A DNA stretch of 64,000 nt, taken from Achromobacter piechaudii NBRC 102461 (GTDB taxonomy: Bacteria > Pseudomonadota > Gammaproteobacteria > Burkholderiales > Burkholderiaceae_B). This document shows positions 43,127-51,916 of this stretch, piece after piece. Position 1 is the first letter of the stretch; each line of letters starts with the position of its first letter. The notes below the pieces were generated by a model. That model had not been told where the DNA came from. It did not search any database and was given only the letters and a program-made list of their open reading frames with translations. Made by a program: the position numbers and the translations under genes. The stretch is taken from the NCBI RefSeq assembly GCF_001571245.1, contig NZ_BCTK01000008.1:124001-188000 (forward strand), given 5' to 3'.

Positions 43127-43900
43127 TCAGCGGCCGGTGAATTCGGGAACCTGCTTGCGGGCGAACGCCTCGCGTCCGCGCCGGTAATCTTCGGTGCCAA
43201 AGCAGGCGTAGGCTTCGCGGCGTTCGGCGTCGGTCAGCGCTTGACCTGCGCGCAACTGGCCAACGAAGCGCTTGTGCCAGCGGTTCACCAGCGGCGCGGC
43301 GGCGGCGATGCGGCGGGCCGCGGCATAGGCCTGATCGACAACTTGCTCGTCATCCACCACGCGGCTCAACAGGCCTTTGGCCATGGCTTCCTCGGCGCCG
43401 AAAACATGGCCTTCCAAGAGGATCTCCAGCGCATGCGTGGCGCCGATGACCGCAATCAGGTCCGCCAATTCCTGGTGGTCAACGGTCAGGCCGATGCGAT
43501 TGACGGGGATGCCGTAGCGGCTGCCGCGTCCGGCGATCCGGATGTCGCACATGGCCGCCAATTCGAGTCCGCCCCCCACGCACACGCCTTCGATGCAGGC
43601 CAGCGTCGGATGGCGCAGATGCTTGAGCCGGTCCGTCATCGCCAGCGTGAAGGCGGCGTACTCCGCCGCCTGCGCCGGGCCGTCGCGGTCGTCGGCAAAG
43701 CCCCCGATGTCGCTGCCGGCGCAAAACGCGCCGCCCGCGCCGCGCAGCACGACGCAGCGCACCGCGTCATCGGCATCCAGCTCGCCCATGATCCGACCGA
43801 AATCCCGGTACATGTCCAGGGTGAAGGCGTTGCGCTTGGCAGGACGATTCATCAGCACGGTTGCCACGCCGTCGGGCTCGCGGGCGAGGTCGATGCTCAT
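43127..43900 (-). CDS. Crotonase-fold protein (enoyl-CoA hydratase/isomerase family)
   Basis: 257 residues. The oxyanion-hole segments F-C-A-G-S-D-I-G-G-F (near 60) and G-V-C-V-G-G-G-L-E-L-A (about 106-116) are intact, and the first catalytic Glu (L-E-L-A) is present. The second Glu, normally in a L-P-E segment, is replaced (Y-G-I-P-V-N-R-I-G-L). It may therefore not be a standard hydratase; isomerase, hydrolase or decarboxylase chemistry is possible. Overlaps the M29-like gene by four bases. Confidence 0.8.
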   Translation of the reverse strand: MSIDLAREPDGVATVLMNRPAKRNAFTLDMYRDFGRIMGELDADDAVRCVVLRGAGGAFCAGSDIGGFADDRDGPAQAAEYAAFTLAMTDRLKHLRHPTLACIEGVCVGGGLELAAMCDIRIAGRGSRYGIPVNRIGLTVDHQELADLIAVIGATHALEILLEGHVFGAEEAMAKGLLSRVVDDEQVVDQAYAAARRIAAAAPLVNRWHKRFVGQLRAGQALTDAERREAYACFGTEDYRRGREAFARKQVPEFTGR

Positions 43901-44877
43901 GCCTGCCCCTCCAGCCGCAGATCGGTGCCTTGCAGCACCACGCGGCCGTCCAGCTCCAGCGTGGCGTCCGTGACGATGGTGTCGTAATGCGCCGCCGCCT
44001 TGACCGTGCCGCCGATATACGCGCTGGTGCCCAGGGCCAGCTGAATCGACCCGTAGACGGACTCGTCCGACAGCATCGTGCCATCCAGTTGGCAGCGCGG
44101 GTTCATGCCGACGCCCAGTTCACCCAGGTTGTAGACGAGCGGGTCGTTGAAGCTGGCCAAGAGGTCGCGGAACTGCCGGGCCACCGCGCCGCCTTCGATC
44201 GCCACGGCCATTCCTTTTTCGATATGGATGCGCACCGGCTCATCGCGGATCAGCGATACGCCGGGAATGCTGGCGTTCACTACGATCACCCCCTCGGCCG
44301 TCCCTTCCACCGGCGCCAGGCTGGATTCCAGGCAATACCCGGCTGAAATATCGGTCGTATTGGCGAAACCGTGCAGCGCCCTGCCCTGGCGGCCGGCGAT
44401 GCTCATCGTGACGTCGGTGCCCAGCGCGGTCGTGACCCGGGCCGTGTTCGCCTGTGTCAGCGCATCGGCCAGGCCCTCGATCTGCGGACGCAGCGCGTCG
44501 AAGTCGGCCTCCCAGCCCTCGGCCAGGAAGAAATCGGCCTGATGCGATTCCGGTAGGACGATGACCCCCACGCCGGCCCGGGTCGCCTGCTGGCGTGCAT
44601 CCGTGTGGGCGGCATTGGCGCGGGTCAGCGCAATCACCAGGTCCGCGGCCTGCATGGCCTGCGCGACCACGGGCGAAAACTGGCGGCCATGGCGCGTGGA
44701 TCCGGCGATCTGCAGCAGGTTCAATCCCGCGCCCGCCTCGTCCACGGCGATGGCCAGCGGCTCGACATTGTGGTCCGTGTGCAGGTCGTACAGCACCAGC
44801 ACTTCCATGCCGGGACGGGCCGCGCCCAGCTGGCTGACGACTTTGCGGGCGTTCTTCAATTTCAGCAATGTGTGCAT
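43897..44877 (-). CDS. M29/aminopeptidase-T-like metalloprotein, distantly NicX-like
   Basis: 326 residues. The C-terminal half carries the M29-type pattern I-x-x-x-x-x-V-A-I-E-G-G, F-N-D-P-x-V-Y-N-L-G-E-L-G-V-G-M-N-P and G-G-T-V-K-A-A-A-H-Y-D, supplying Glu, His and Asp metal ligands. M29 includes peptidases and NicX, the ring-cleaving 2,5-dihydroxypyridine dioxygenase of nicotinate degradation. In a catabolic operon without peptidases, a small-molecule role is more likely. AAGGGGT precedes the ATG at 44877. Confidence 0.7.
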   Translation of the reverse strand: MHTLLKLKNARKVVSQLGAARPGMEVLVLYDLHTDHNVEPLAIAVDEAGAGLNLLQIAGSTRHGRQFSPVVAQAMQAADLVIALTRANAAHTDARQQATRAGVGVIVLPESHQADFFLAEGWEADFDALRPQIEGLADALTQANTARVTTALGTDVTMSIAGRQGRALHGFANTTDISAGYCLESSLAPVEGTAEGVIVVNASIPGVSLIRDEPVRIHIEKGMAVAIEGGAVARQFRDLLASFNDPLVYNLGELGVGMNPRCQLDGTMLSDESVYGSIQLALGTSAYIGGTVKAAAHYDTIVTDATLELDGRVVLQGTDLRLEGQA

Positions 44878-44887
44878 GCAATACCCC

Positions 44888-46246
44888 TTATGCCGCGTGC
44901 GGCGCGTGGTGGTCGGCCGCTTGCTGGGCATCGGCGACAGCACGCTCAAGAATGTCCAGCCCGCGCGCCAATTCATCGTCGGTAATGCACAGGGGCGCCA
45001 GGAAACGGATGACGTTGCCGTAAAAGCCCGCCTTCACCAGGATCAGTCCGCCCTGGTAGGCCGCCTGCACGATCTGCGCCGCCAGGTCGCCGGCCGGCTC
45101 GTGTCCGCGCTTGTCCTTGACCACCTCAAAGGCCACCATGGCGCCCAGCCCCCGCACATCGCCCACGATGCCGAAGCGTCCCGCCCAGGCGTCGAAGCGT
45201 TCACGCACCCGGGCGCCGACGTCGCGGGCGCGCGCCGGATAGTCTTCGCGACGCATGACCGCGATGGTCGCCAGCGCGGCGGCGCACGCCAGCGGGTTGC
45301 CGCCATAGGTGCCGCCCAACCCGCCCACCTTGGGTGCATCCATCAGGTCGGCCCGGCCCACCAGCGCGGCGATGGGCAGGCCGCCGCCCATGGACTTGGC
45401 CAAGGTGTACAGGTCGGCTTCGATACCGGCATGCGCGGTGGCGAACCATTGCCCGGTGCGGCAAAAGCCCGATTGGATCTCGTCGGCGATCAGCACGATG
45501 CCGTGCTGCGTGCAGTACTTGCGCAGCGCTTGCAGGAATGCCGGCGGCGCGTCGTGAAAACCGCCCTCGCCCTGGATCGGCTCGATGATCACCGCCGCCA
45601 GCTGCTCGGGCGTGATCTCGGTTTCGACCAGCCGGCGAAATTCGTCGAACGCCTGTTGGGCGCATTCGGCCTCGTTCAAGCCCGAGCGATAGCGCACGGG
45701 GAATGGCGCGCGGTAGACCTCGGCGGCAAAGGGGCCGAAGCCGGTCTTGTAGGCCGGGGCCTTCGCCGTCAGGGACAGCGCCATATAGGTGCGGCCATGA
45801 AAGGCGTTTTCGAAGGCGACCACCGCTTGCCGCCCCGTCGCGCGGCGCGCCACCTTGATGGCGTTTTCCACCGCTTCCGCGCCCGTCGTCTGCAACATGG
45901 CCTTCTTGGGCCAATTGCCCGGCACCAGGTCGATCAGCGCTTCGGCCAATTCGATGTATTCCGGGTACATGACGATGTTGAAGCAGGTGTGCAGATAGCG
46001 TTCGGCCTGCGCCTGGACCGCCGCGACCACCTCGGGATGGGCATGCCCCACGTTCAGGGTGCCGATGCCGCCGGCGAAGTCGATGAAGGTATTGCCGTCC
46101 AGGTCCGTCAGCGTCGCGCCCCCGGCGCGTTGCGCAAAGACTGGCGGGCCGTTGGCCACGCCCAGCGCCACGGCGGCATTGCGCCGCTGCAGATAGGCCT
46201 GGCAATGCGGGCCAGGAAGTTGAGATAACTGCACGGCGTCTTTCAT
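44888..46246 (-). CDS. Class III (omega-amino acid) aminotransferase
   Basis: 452 residues of the GabT/ornithine aminotransferase family. Landmarks are T-G-A-E-A-V-E-N-A-I-K-V-A-R, the A-F-H-G-R-T PLP-ring segment, E-P-I-Q-G-E-G-G, D-E-I-Q-S-G-F-C-R-T-G and the PLP lysine in T-L-A-K-S-M-G-G-G. It would transfer a terminal amino group to 2-oxoglutarate, leaving a semialdehyde, but no dehydrogenase gene is in the operon. First gene after the promoter at 46293-46322; AAGGAG precedes the ATG at 46246. Confidence 0.87.
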   Translation of the reverse strand: MKDAVQLSQLPGPHCQAYLQRRNAAVALGVANGPPVFAQRAGGATLTDLDGNTFIDFAGGIGTLNVGHAHPEVVAAVQAQAERYLHTCFNIVMYPEYIELAEALIDLVPGNWPKKAMLQTTGAEAVENAIKVARRATGRQAVVAFENAFHGRTYMALSLTAKAPAYKTGFGPFAAEVYRAPFPVRYRSGLNEAECAQQAFDEFRRLVETEITPEQLAAVIIEPIQGEGGFHDAPPAFLQALRKYCTQHGIVLIADEIQSGFCRTGQWFATAHAGIEADLYTLAKSMGGGLPIAALVGRADLMDAPKVGGLGGTYGGNPLACAAALATIAVMRREDYPARARDVGARVRERFDAWAGRFGIVGDVRGLGAMVAFEVVKDKRGHEPAGDLAAQIVQAAYQGGLILVKAGFYGNVIRFLAPLCITDDELARGLDILERAVADAQQAADHHAPHAA

Positions 46247-46292
46247 TGCCCTGGGCTCCTTGGATGCGTGGGTAAGCCGACGAAGTGAGGCC

Positions 46293-46322
46293 ACTATATT
46301 CTTGTGCGTTTTATTGTGTCAA
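46293..46322 (-). promoter_or_regulatory. Strong sigma-70 promoter of the catabolic operon
   Basis: On the minus strand TTGACA (46322-46317), an 18-bp spacer and TATAGT (46298-46293): consensus -35 and five of six in the -10. It lies 47 bp before the aminotransferase start and would drive the whole 10.5-kb unit. Confidence 0.75.
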
Positions 46323-46347
46323 CGATGATTTACAATTTAGCATTCTT

Positions 46348-46361
46348 GATTGTGCACAATC
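46348..46361. promoter_or_regulatory. 14-bp perfect palindrome, candidate FCD-GntR operator
   Basis: GATTGTGCACAATC lies between the divergent aminotransferase and GntR genes. FadR/FCD-type regulators commonly bind ATTGTNNACAAT- or TTGTNNACAA-like palindromes. It sits upstream of the operon's -35 box and overlaps a TTGATT that could be the -35 of the gntR promoter, so one dimer could control both directions. Confidence 0.6.
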
Positions 46362-46412
46362 TTGAGTTCAAAATAATGATATGCTTTGCCGCGAGTCAAT
46401 CCAGGTGCCTAC

Positions 46413-47111
46413 ATGCCCACTAAACGCGCCAATCCCCCCTCGGACGCCGTCACGACTGAACAGCGCAAGGCGGCCTCGACCCACGAAGTCATTCTTGACC
46501 TGCGCGAACGCATCGCCTCGCAAGCCTTGCTGCCGGGTACCCGCGTACCCGAAGAGGATCTGGCGCGCGCCTACGACATTCCGCGCGCCAAGGCGCGCGA
46601 GGTGCTGGCCACGCTGGAAGACCGCGCGCTGGTGGAACGGGTGCCCAACAAAGGCGCGGTCGTCGCGCTGGTAGACATGGAGACCACGTACCGCCTCTAC
46701 CAGGTGCGCGAGGCGCTGGACGGGCTGGCCGTGCGGCTGGCGATCGCCAATGCGACGCCCGCCGATTGGGAAGCCATGCAGGCCCTGCTGGGCGAGCCCT
46801 TCGAACAAAGCCTGAAAAATGGCGACATCGAAGCCCACGTGGCCGCCATCGAACAATTCCGCAATCACGTCAAAAACCTGGCGGGCAACCCCGTCCTCAG
46901 CGACATGATTGAACGCATCTACGACCGCACGCGCGTGTCGATGCGCCGGGTGGCGTTGCTGCCTGGCCGTTCAGAGATGGGAATCAAGCAGTACCGCGCC
47001 CTGCTGGACGCGATGGTGCGCGGCGATGCCGACGAAGCCGAGCGCTGCGTGCGCGAATTGAACGCCAGCGCCCGCGAATATATCGAGCGCTACAAGAACT
47101 ACGTCATCTGA
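46413..47111 (+). CDS. GntR-family regulator, FCD (FadR) subfamily
   Basis: 232 residues: winged HTH (about 20-90, with L-P-G-T-R-V-P-E-E-D-L-A-R-A-Y-D-I-P-R-A-K-A-R-E-V-L) and an all-helical FCD ligand domain with the metal-site residues in R-E-A-L-D-G-L-A and R-N-H-V. It is divergent from the ten-gene operon and is its obvious regulator, probably a repressor released by a pathway acid. The ATG at 46413 has AGGTG; an upstream TTG at 46386 is less likely. Confidence 0.85.
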   Translation: MPTKRANPPSDAVTTEQRKAASTHEVILDLRERIASQALLPGTRVPEEDLARAYDIPRAKAREVLATLEDRALVERVPNKGAVVALVDMETTYRLYQVREALDGLAVRLAIANATPADWEAMQALLGEPFEQSLKNGDIEAHVAAIEQFRNHVKNLAGNPVLSDMIERIYDRTRVSMRRVALLPGRSEMGIKQYRALLDAMVRGDADEAERCVRELNASAREYIERYKNYVI

Positions 47112-47138
47112 GCGGTGACGTGATCGGCGGCGTGGCGG

Positions 47139-47155
47139 GCCGGGCCAGCCCCGGC
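47139..47155. terminator. GC-rich hairpin between convergent gntR and ankyrin genes
   Basis: GCCGGG/CCCGGC with a 5-base loop, extendable by outer GC pairs on both sides, in the 70-bp gap between two converging stops. There is no T-run, so intrinsic termination is uncertain. Confidence 0.4.
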
Positions 47156-47181
47156 TAGCGGCCCCGCCGCGTCTGCGGACC

Positions 47182-48078
47182 TCAGGGCGAGGCCGGCGTG
47201 TCGTAATTATTCAGCCGCACACCCGACACGCCGCCCACGTTGGGGGCTGCCGACGGTGCTGCGGTTGCAGGTGCCGACGCTGCGGCCGGCGCAGGCTGCG
47301 CCTGGGGCGTTGCCACCGGGGCAGCGGCTTGTTCGGGCGCCGGCGCCGTTTCCGCGCCCTCGGGCGCCGGGTTGGCGGCGCGGCGGGCGCGCTTGGCGTC
47401 GTCCGCCTTCGCCACCATTGCCGTCAGTTCCGTCGCCAGCGACGCCGACTTGCCATTGCGGGCCCAGTCGGCCGCGCTTTGCCCTGTCAGGTCGCGCGTC
47501 GTCACATCGGCGCCCGCTTTCAGCAGCAGATCCACCATTTCCTTGCTGCCGCCCAGCGCCGCCATCATCAGCGGCGTCTCGCCGCCTGGCGCCGGGGCAT
47601 TGACCATGGCCTTCTTGGACAACAGCAGGCGCGCCATTTCCATCTGCCCCTTGGAAGCCGCGTAGTGCAACGGCGTCCAACCCAGGCGGTTGACTTCGGC
47701 TCCACGCGCGATCAGCTTTTTCGCCCGCTCGGTCTGGCCGGCAATCGCCAGATACATCAGCGGCGTCTCGCCCGCCGGATTCTCGGCATTCACGTCTGTG
47801 CGCTTGTCTGCGGCGATCACGTCGAACACCTTCCAGGCGCCATCGACCACCGCGCGCATCAACGCAGGCTGGCCGTTCTTGTATCGCACATTGGGATCGG
47901 AGCCGTGAGCCAGCAGATCTTTGACGTCGTCGGGATAGTCATTGGCGACATAGACCCACCAGTCGCCCGGGTTGGCGGCGTGCGCCAGCGGCGCGGCCAA
48001 TCCGACGGCAAGCGCCAGCAGCGCTCCCCGGCAATGCGACAACAGGACGTGACGGGCGGTCGATACGTGGGCGGTCAT
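47182..48078 (-). CDS. Exported ankyrin-repeat protein
   Basis: 298 residues: signal peptide (about 12-35, ending A-H-A-A), about five ankyrin units between 45 and 205 (for example G-E-T-P-L-M-Y-L-A and G-W-T-P-L-H-Y-A-A-S-K-G), then an Ala/Pro-rich tail of about 80 residues. A periplasmic or surface protein-binding scaffold. The ATG at 48078 has TAGGAT; a GTG six codons upstream lacks a site. It follows tatD at 38 bp on the same strand. Confidence 0.8.
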   Translation of the reverse strand: MTAHVSTARHVLLSHCRGALLALAVGLAAPLAHAANPGDWWVYVANDYPDDVKDLLAHGSDPNVRYKNGQPALMRAVVDGAWKVFDVIAADKRTDVNAENPAGETPLMYLAIAGQTERAKKLIARGAEVNRLGWTPLHYAASKGQMEMARLLLSKKAMVNAPAPGGETPLMMAALGGSKEMVDLLLKAGADVTTRDLTGQSAADWARNGKSASLATELTAMVAKADDAKRARRAANPAPEGAETAPAPEQAAAPVATPQAQPAPAAASAPATAAPSAAPNVGGVSGVRLNNYDTPASP

Positions 48079-48116
48079 GGCTATCCTAGAAATCACATTA
48101 AATAATTGGGTTTAAC

Positions 48117-48887
48117 TTATTTATTTATCTTATTGAAAAGACGGAAGAAATTATCCGTAGAGGCCTTCGCCACTTCCGCTACCGTGATGCCCCGCAGATC
48201 GGCGATCTTCTCGGCCACGTGGATCACCTTGGACGGATCGTTGAGCTTGCCGCGATACGGCACGGGCGCCAGATACGGCGAATCCGTTTCGATCAGCAGG
48301 CGGTCCAGCGGCACCTTGGCAGCGACTTCATGCACGATCTGGGCATTCTTGAACGTGACGATGCCCGACAGCGAAATATAGAAATTCTGGTCCAGCGCGG
48401 CCTGGGCCACTTCCCAGGTTTCGGTGAAACAGTGCATCACCCCGCCCACTTCAGCCGCCTTTTCTTCCTTCAGCATGCGCACGGTGTCCTCAGCGGACGA
48501 ACGCGTGTGCACGATCAGCGGCAGGCCCGTATCGCGCGCGGCGCGGATATGGCGGCGAAAGCGTTCGCGCTGCCAATCCAGCGGCTCGGACAAACGGTAG
48601 TAATCCAGGCCCGTCTCGCCAATGGCGACCACCTTGGGATGCTGGGACAAACGCGCCAGCTCTTCGGGCGAGGGATCGGGGGTGTCTTCGTAATCGGGAT
48701 GCACGCCCACCGATGCCCACAGGTTGGGCTGCGGTTCGACCAGCGACATCAGCCCCGGCCATTCGGGCATGTTGACGCTGACCACCAGCGCGTGGCTGAC
48801 CTGGTTGGCGGCCATGCGCTCAAGAATGGCCGGCAGATCGGCGGCCAGTTCAGGAAAATTCAGATGACAGTGCGAATCGACGTACAT
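48117..48887 (-). CDS. TatD-family metal-dependent hydrolase (YcfH-like)
   Basis: 256 residues of the TatD/YcfH TIM-barrel family. The metal ligands are in D-S-H-C-H-L, G-E-T-G-L-D-Y-Y, V-H-T-R, M-H-C-F-T and E-T-D-S-P-Y-L. Members are deoxyribonucleases, and some act as D-aminoacyl-tRNA or nucleotide hydrolases. Its place after holB is conserved in many proteobacteria; the pilZ gene often found between them is absent here. Confidence 0.88.
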   Translation of the reverse strand: MYVDSHCHLNFPELAADLPAILERMAANQVSHALVVSVNMPEWPGLMSLVEPQPNLWASVGVHPDYEDTPDPSPEELARLSQHPKVVAIGETGLDYYRLSEPLDWQRERFRRHIRAARDTGLPLIVHTRSSAEDTVRMLKEEKAAEVGGVMHCFTETWEVAQAALDQNFYISLSGIVTFKNAQIVHEVAAKVPLDRLLIETDSPYLAPVPYRGKLNDPSKVIHVAEKIADLRGITVAEVAKASTDNFFRLFNKINK

Positions 48888-48954
48888 GATGTGACTACAT
48901 AAAGTGATTGCGGCGCTTGGCCTGCGACAGGCAAAACGCCGCTGAATCAGAGAC

Positions 48955-50004
48955 TTACGCCTGGCAGGATAGCACCACGCGTTGCAGGGTGGCGTGCGCG
49001 AACAGCTTGGCGTTCAGGGGGTGGGTGGCCAGCGCCCGCTGCCGCGTCAGCCAGCGCGCCGCCTCGGCCACGCGGGCCGTGTTCATGCGCGCGGCCACCT
49101 GGGCTACGCCAGCTGCCAAGGCTGGAAAGTAGCGCACGGGCGCGCCGGCGCTGGCCAGCATCAGATCCGTGTACAGGCGCTGCAAGGCGTCGATCCACTC
49201 GGTGGCGGGCACTTTTTCCAGCGTTTCCGCCATCGTGCCCACATCGGGCGCCTGCCCTTGCGCCAAGGGGTTGATCAGCTGCGACAGCCACGGCGGGCAA
49301 GGCGTGTCGCCCGCCTGCGCCAGCCGCAACGCGGCCAATGGCGCGCCCCCGGCGGCGGCCAGCCATTCGCGCGCGGGCTCCACGTTTTGTGCGCGCAGCC
49401 ACTGCAACGCGGTATCCGGGTCCGGCGCGGGCAGCGGCAAACGGCGGCAGCGTGACACCAGCGTGGGCAACAGGCGGTCGGGCGCGTCCGCCACCAGCAG
49501 GAAAACGGTATGCGGCGGGGGTTCTTCCAGCACCTTGAGCAAGGCGTTGGACGACACCACGTTCAGCGCGTGTGCCGGGTAAAGCAGCGCCACGCGCCAT
49601 CCGCCCCGATGCGTGGCGGTGTTGAACCAGGATTCCAGCGCGCGGATCTGGTCGATGCGGATTTCCTTGGACGGCGCGCGTTTGGCCGCGCCGGAGGCGG
49701 GTTCCGCGTCGTCGGCGGCCTCGGCGGCGTCCGCCCCCTCTTCTACCGCGATGGCTTCGGGGCGGATCCGGCGCAGGTCGGGATGGTTACCGCTGGCGAA
49801 CCAGGCGCAGGCCGCGCAATGCCCGCACGCCAGGCCGTTATCGGGCGTTTCGCAGAGCAGGCTGGCGGCGGCGGCAATCGCAAAATCCAGTTTGCCGATG
49901 CCGGCCAGCCCGTGCACCAGCCAGGCGTGCGCGAAGCGGTCGCGGTTGCCCAGCCAGGCACGCGCCGTTTCCATCTGCCAGGGCAGGAACTGGGGCGCGC
50001 TCAT
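48955..50004 (-). CDS. holB: DNA polymerase III delta-prime subunit
   Basis: 349 residues, an AAA+ clamp-loader subunit. The P-loop is degenerate (G-L-A-G-I-G-K-L), as usual in delta-prime, which does not hydrolyse ATP. Four Cys in [16 protein letters not shown] form the zinc module, and the S-R-C motif is at L-V-S-R-C-R. An acidic Ala-rich insertion (about 88-110) lies between zinc module and core. Its start overlaps the tmk stop by four bases. Confidence 0.9.
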   Translation of the reverse strand: MSAPQFLPWQMETARAWLGNRDRFAHAWLVHGLAGIGKLDFAIAAAASLLCETPDNGLACGHCAACAWFASGNHPDLRRIRPEAIAVEEGADAAEAADDAEPASGAAKRAPSKEIRIDQIRALESWFNTATHRGGWRVALLYPAHALNVVSSNALLKVLEEPPPHTVFLLVADAPDRLLPTLVSRCRRLPLPAPDPDTALQWLRAQNVEPAREWLAAAGGAPLAALRLAQAGDTPCPPWLSQLINPLAQGQAPDVGTMAETLEKVPATEWIDALQRLYTDLMLASAGAPVRYFPALAAGVAQVAARMNTARVAEAARWLTRQRALATHPLNAKLFAHATLQRVVLSCQA

Positions 50005-50624
50005 GACGCGTCGACCAGCAGCGCCCGCAAGCCGGCTTCGAGTTCCGTGCGGATCTGGGCGATGGATTGGGTGGAATCAATGATGTGGATGCGGCCCGGA
50101 TCGGCCTTGGCCCGTGCGTGGTACGCGGTCCGGGTGCGTTCGAAGAAGGCGGCGCCTTCGCGCTCGAAGCGGTCGGGCTCGCGGGCGTCGGCAAGGCGGG
50201 CGCGCGCCACTTCCAGCGGCACGTCGAACAGCCAGGTGCGGTCGGGCTGCCCCGCGTGCATCCAGCGTTCAAGCACTGCCACCCTTTCCGCGCCCAGCTC
50301 GCGCCCGCCGCCCTGATATGCGTAGGTCGCATCGGTGTAGCGGTCGCACACGACCCAGGCGCCGCGCGCCAGGGCGGGCTCGATCACCTGCCGCACGTGT
50401 TCGCAGCGGGCCGCGAACATCAGCAGGGTTTCGGTATCCAGGCCCATCTGATCGGTCAGCACCAGCGCGCGCAGCTTTTCGCCCAGGGGCGTGCCGCCGG
50501 GTTCGCGGGTGGACACCACTTCGCGTCCGTTGCTGCGCAGGAAGTCCGCGATCCAGTCGGTATGCGTGCTTTTGCCGGCACCGTCCACGCCCTCAAGCGT
50601 AATGAAGCGTCCGCGTGAGGTCAT
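50001..50624 (-). CDS. tmk: Thymidylate kinase
   Basis: 207 residues. P-loop G-V-D-G-A-G-K-S-T (12-20), the DRX motif as [15 protein letters not shown], and an R-E-P-G-G-T-P-L-G segment. It phosphorylates dTMP to dTDP in the cytoplasm. Overlaps both mltG (upstream) and holB (downstream) with ATGA junctions, so the three are translationally coupled, as in many proteobacteria. Confidence 0.95.
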   Translation of the reverse strand: MTSRGRFITLEGVDGAGKSTHTDWIADFLRSNGREVVSTREPGGTPLGEKLRALVLTDQMGLDTETLLMFAARCEHVRQVIEPALARGAWVVCDRYTDATYAYQGGGRELGAERVAVLERWMHAGQPDRTWLFDVPLEVARARLADAREPDRFEREGAAFFERTRTAYHARAKADPGRIHIIDSTQSIAQIRTELEAGLRALLVDAS

Positions 50625-51763
50625 TGGTCTTGTCCTTGTGGGGTGTCAGGTTCGGAATCCGGGTCTGCATCGGTCGTCACGCCGGGCGCGGTGACCGGCG
50701 CGGTGGCGGCCGGTGTAGCGGGTGTAGCGGGCGTCGGGGCGGGCGCGGGGCGCGCACTCTGGCCCAGGATGTAGCGCGACACGTTGCGATTATGCCCAGA
50801 GAGATTCTCGGCGAATTCGCTGGTGCCATTGCCGCGCGACACGAAGAACAGGTATTTGTGTTGTTCGGGCTGCACGGCCGCCAGCAGCGCCGCGCGCCCC
50901 GCCGCCGCGATGGGCGTGGGCGGCAAGCCGGGCCGCGTGTACGTGTTCCAGGGCGTGTCGGTTTGCAGGTCGCGCTTGCGGATGCGGCCTTGGTAGTTTT
51001 CACCCATGCCGTAGATCACGGTGGGGTCCGTTTGCAGCAGCATGCCGATCTTCAAGCGGTTCGTGAACACACCAGACACGCGACGGCGATCCGGCCCGTG
51101 CCCCGTTTCCTTTTCGATGATGGACGCCAGCACCAGCGCTTCGTAAGGCGTTGCGACGGGCAGGTCGGCCTGGCGCTTGGCCCAGGTGTCTTGCAGGATG
51201 CGCTGGCCTTCCTGATAGGCGCGGCGCAGCAGGTCGTAGTCGGTGCTGCCCGGCGTGAATATGTAGGTGTCCGGGAAGAACAGCCCTTCGGGATGCTTGA
51301 TGTCGGAACCCAGGCGCTCCATCAGTTCTTCGTCGCTGACGTCGCCCAGCGTCTGCTTGACGTCGGGATTCTCGCGCAGCGCCTGGCGGATCTGGCGGAA
51401 CGTCCAGCCCTCAAGAAAGGTGATCTGGCGCTGGGTCATATCGCCGCGCGCCATGCGTTCCAGCAGCTTCCACGGCGTATCGCCATTGATGGCCTGATAT
51501 CCGCCAGCCTTGAGCAGCTTGTCCTGTTCGGACAGGCGCGCCATCCAGACGAACCCGGGCTCCCAGATGGGCACGCCAACCGCGTTCAGCGCGCGCGCGA
51601 CGGTGCGCGGGCTGCTGCCCGGATCCACCACGAAATCGATCCTGTCCGCCGACAGATGCATAGGCCGATGCATCCAGCTCCAGGCGGCGCCCACCGCAGC
51701 GGCGGCGGCGATCACGATAAGCAGGAATGACCACAAGACGTAAAAACGGAGTCGCTTCTTCAT
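50621..51763 (-). CDS. mltG: Endolytic murein transglycosylase MltG
   Basis: 380 residues: one N-terminal membrane helix (about 8-29), a LysM-like segment, and the YceG catalytic domain with the Glu in [10 protein letters not shown] and the Q-T-D-P-T-V-I-Y-G motif. It cleaves nascent glycan strands near the inner membrane and helps set glycan length. The tail of about 50 residues is Ala/Pro/Thr-rich, longer than E. coli MltG. First gene of mltG-tmk-holB-tatD. Confidence 0.93.
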   Translation of the reverse strand: MKKRLRFYVLWSFLLIVIAAAAAVGAAWSWMHRPMHLSADRIDFVVDPGSSPRTVARALNAVGVPIWEPGFVWMARLSEQDKLLKAGGYQAINGDTPWKLLERMARGDMTQRQITFLEGWTFRQIRQALRENPDVKQTLGDVSDEELMERLGSDIKHPEGLFFPDTYIFTPGSTDYDLLRRAYQEGQRILQDTWAKRQADLPVATPYEALVLASIIEKETGHGPDRRRVSGVFTNRLKIGMLLQTDPTVIYGMGENYQGRIRKRDLQTDTPWNTYTRPGLPPTPIAAAGRAALLAAVQPEQHKYLFFVSRGNGTSEFAENLSGHNRNVSRYILGQSARPAPAPTPATPATPAATAPVTAPGVTTDADPDSEPDTPQGQDQ

Positions 51764-51916
51764 AAGTCCCAGAAGTTTAATGGATCAGGCCGACCTGTCG
51801 CTGCAAAACGGGGGCCAGGGTACACGGCTCGGCCCTTTGCGCGGCGTGGGCAAGGGCCATACAGGGGATGAAGGCGGCTATCATCTGCACTTTGATGACG
51901 TGACCACACCGCCGCC

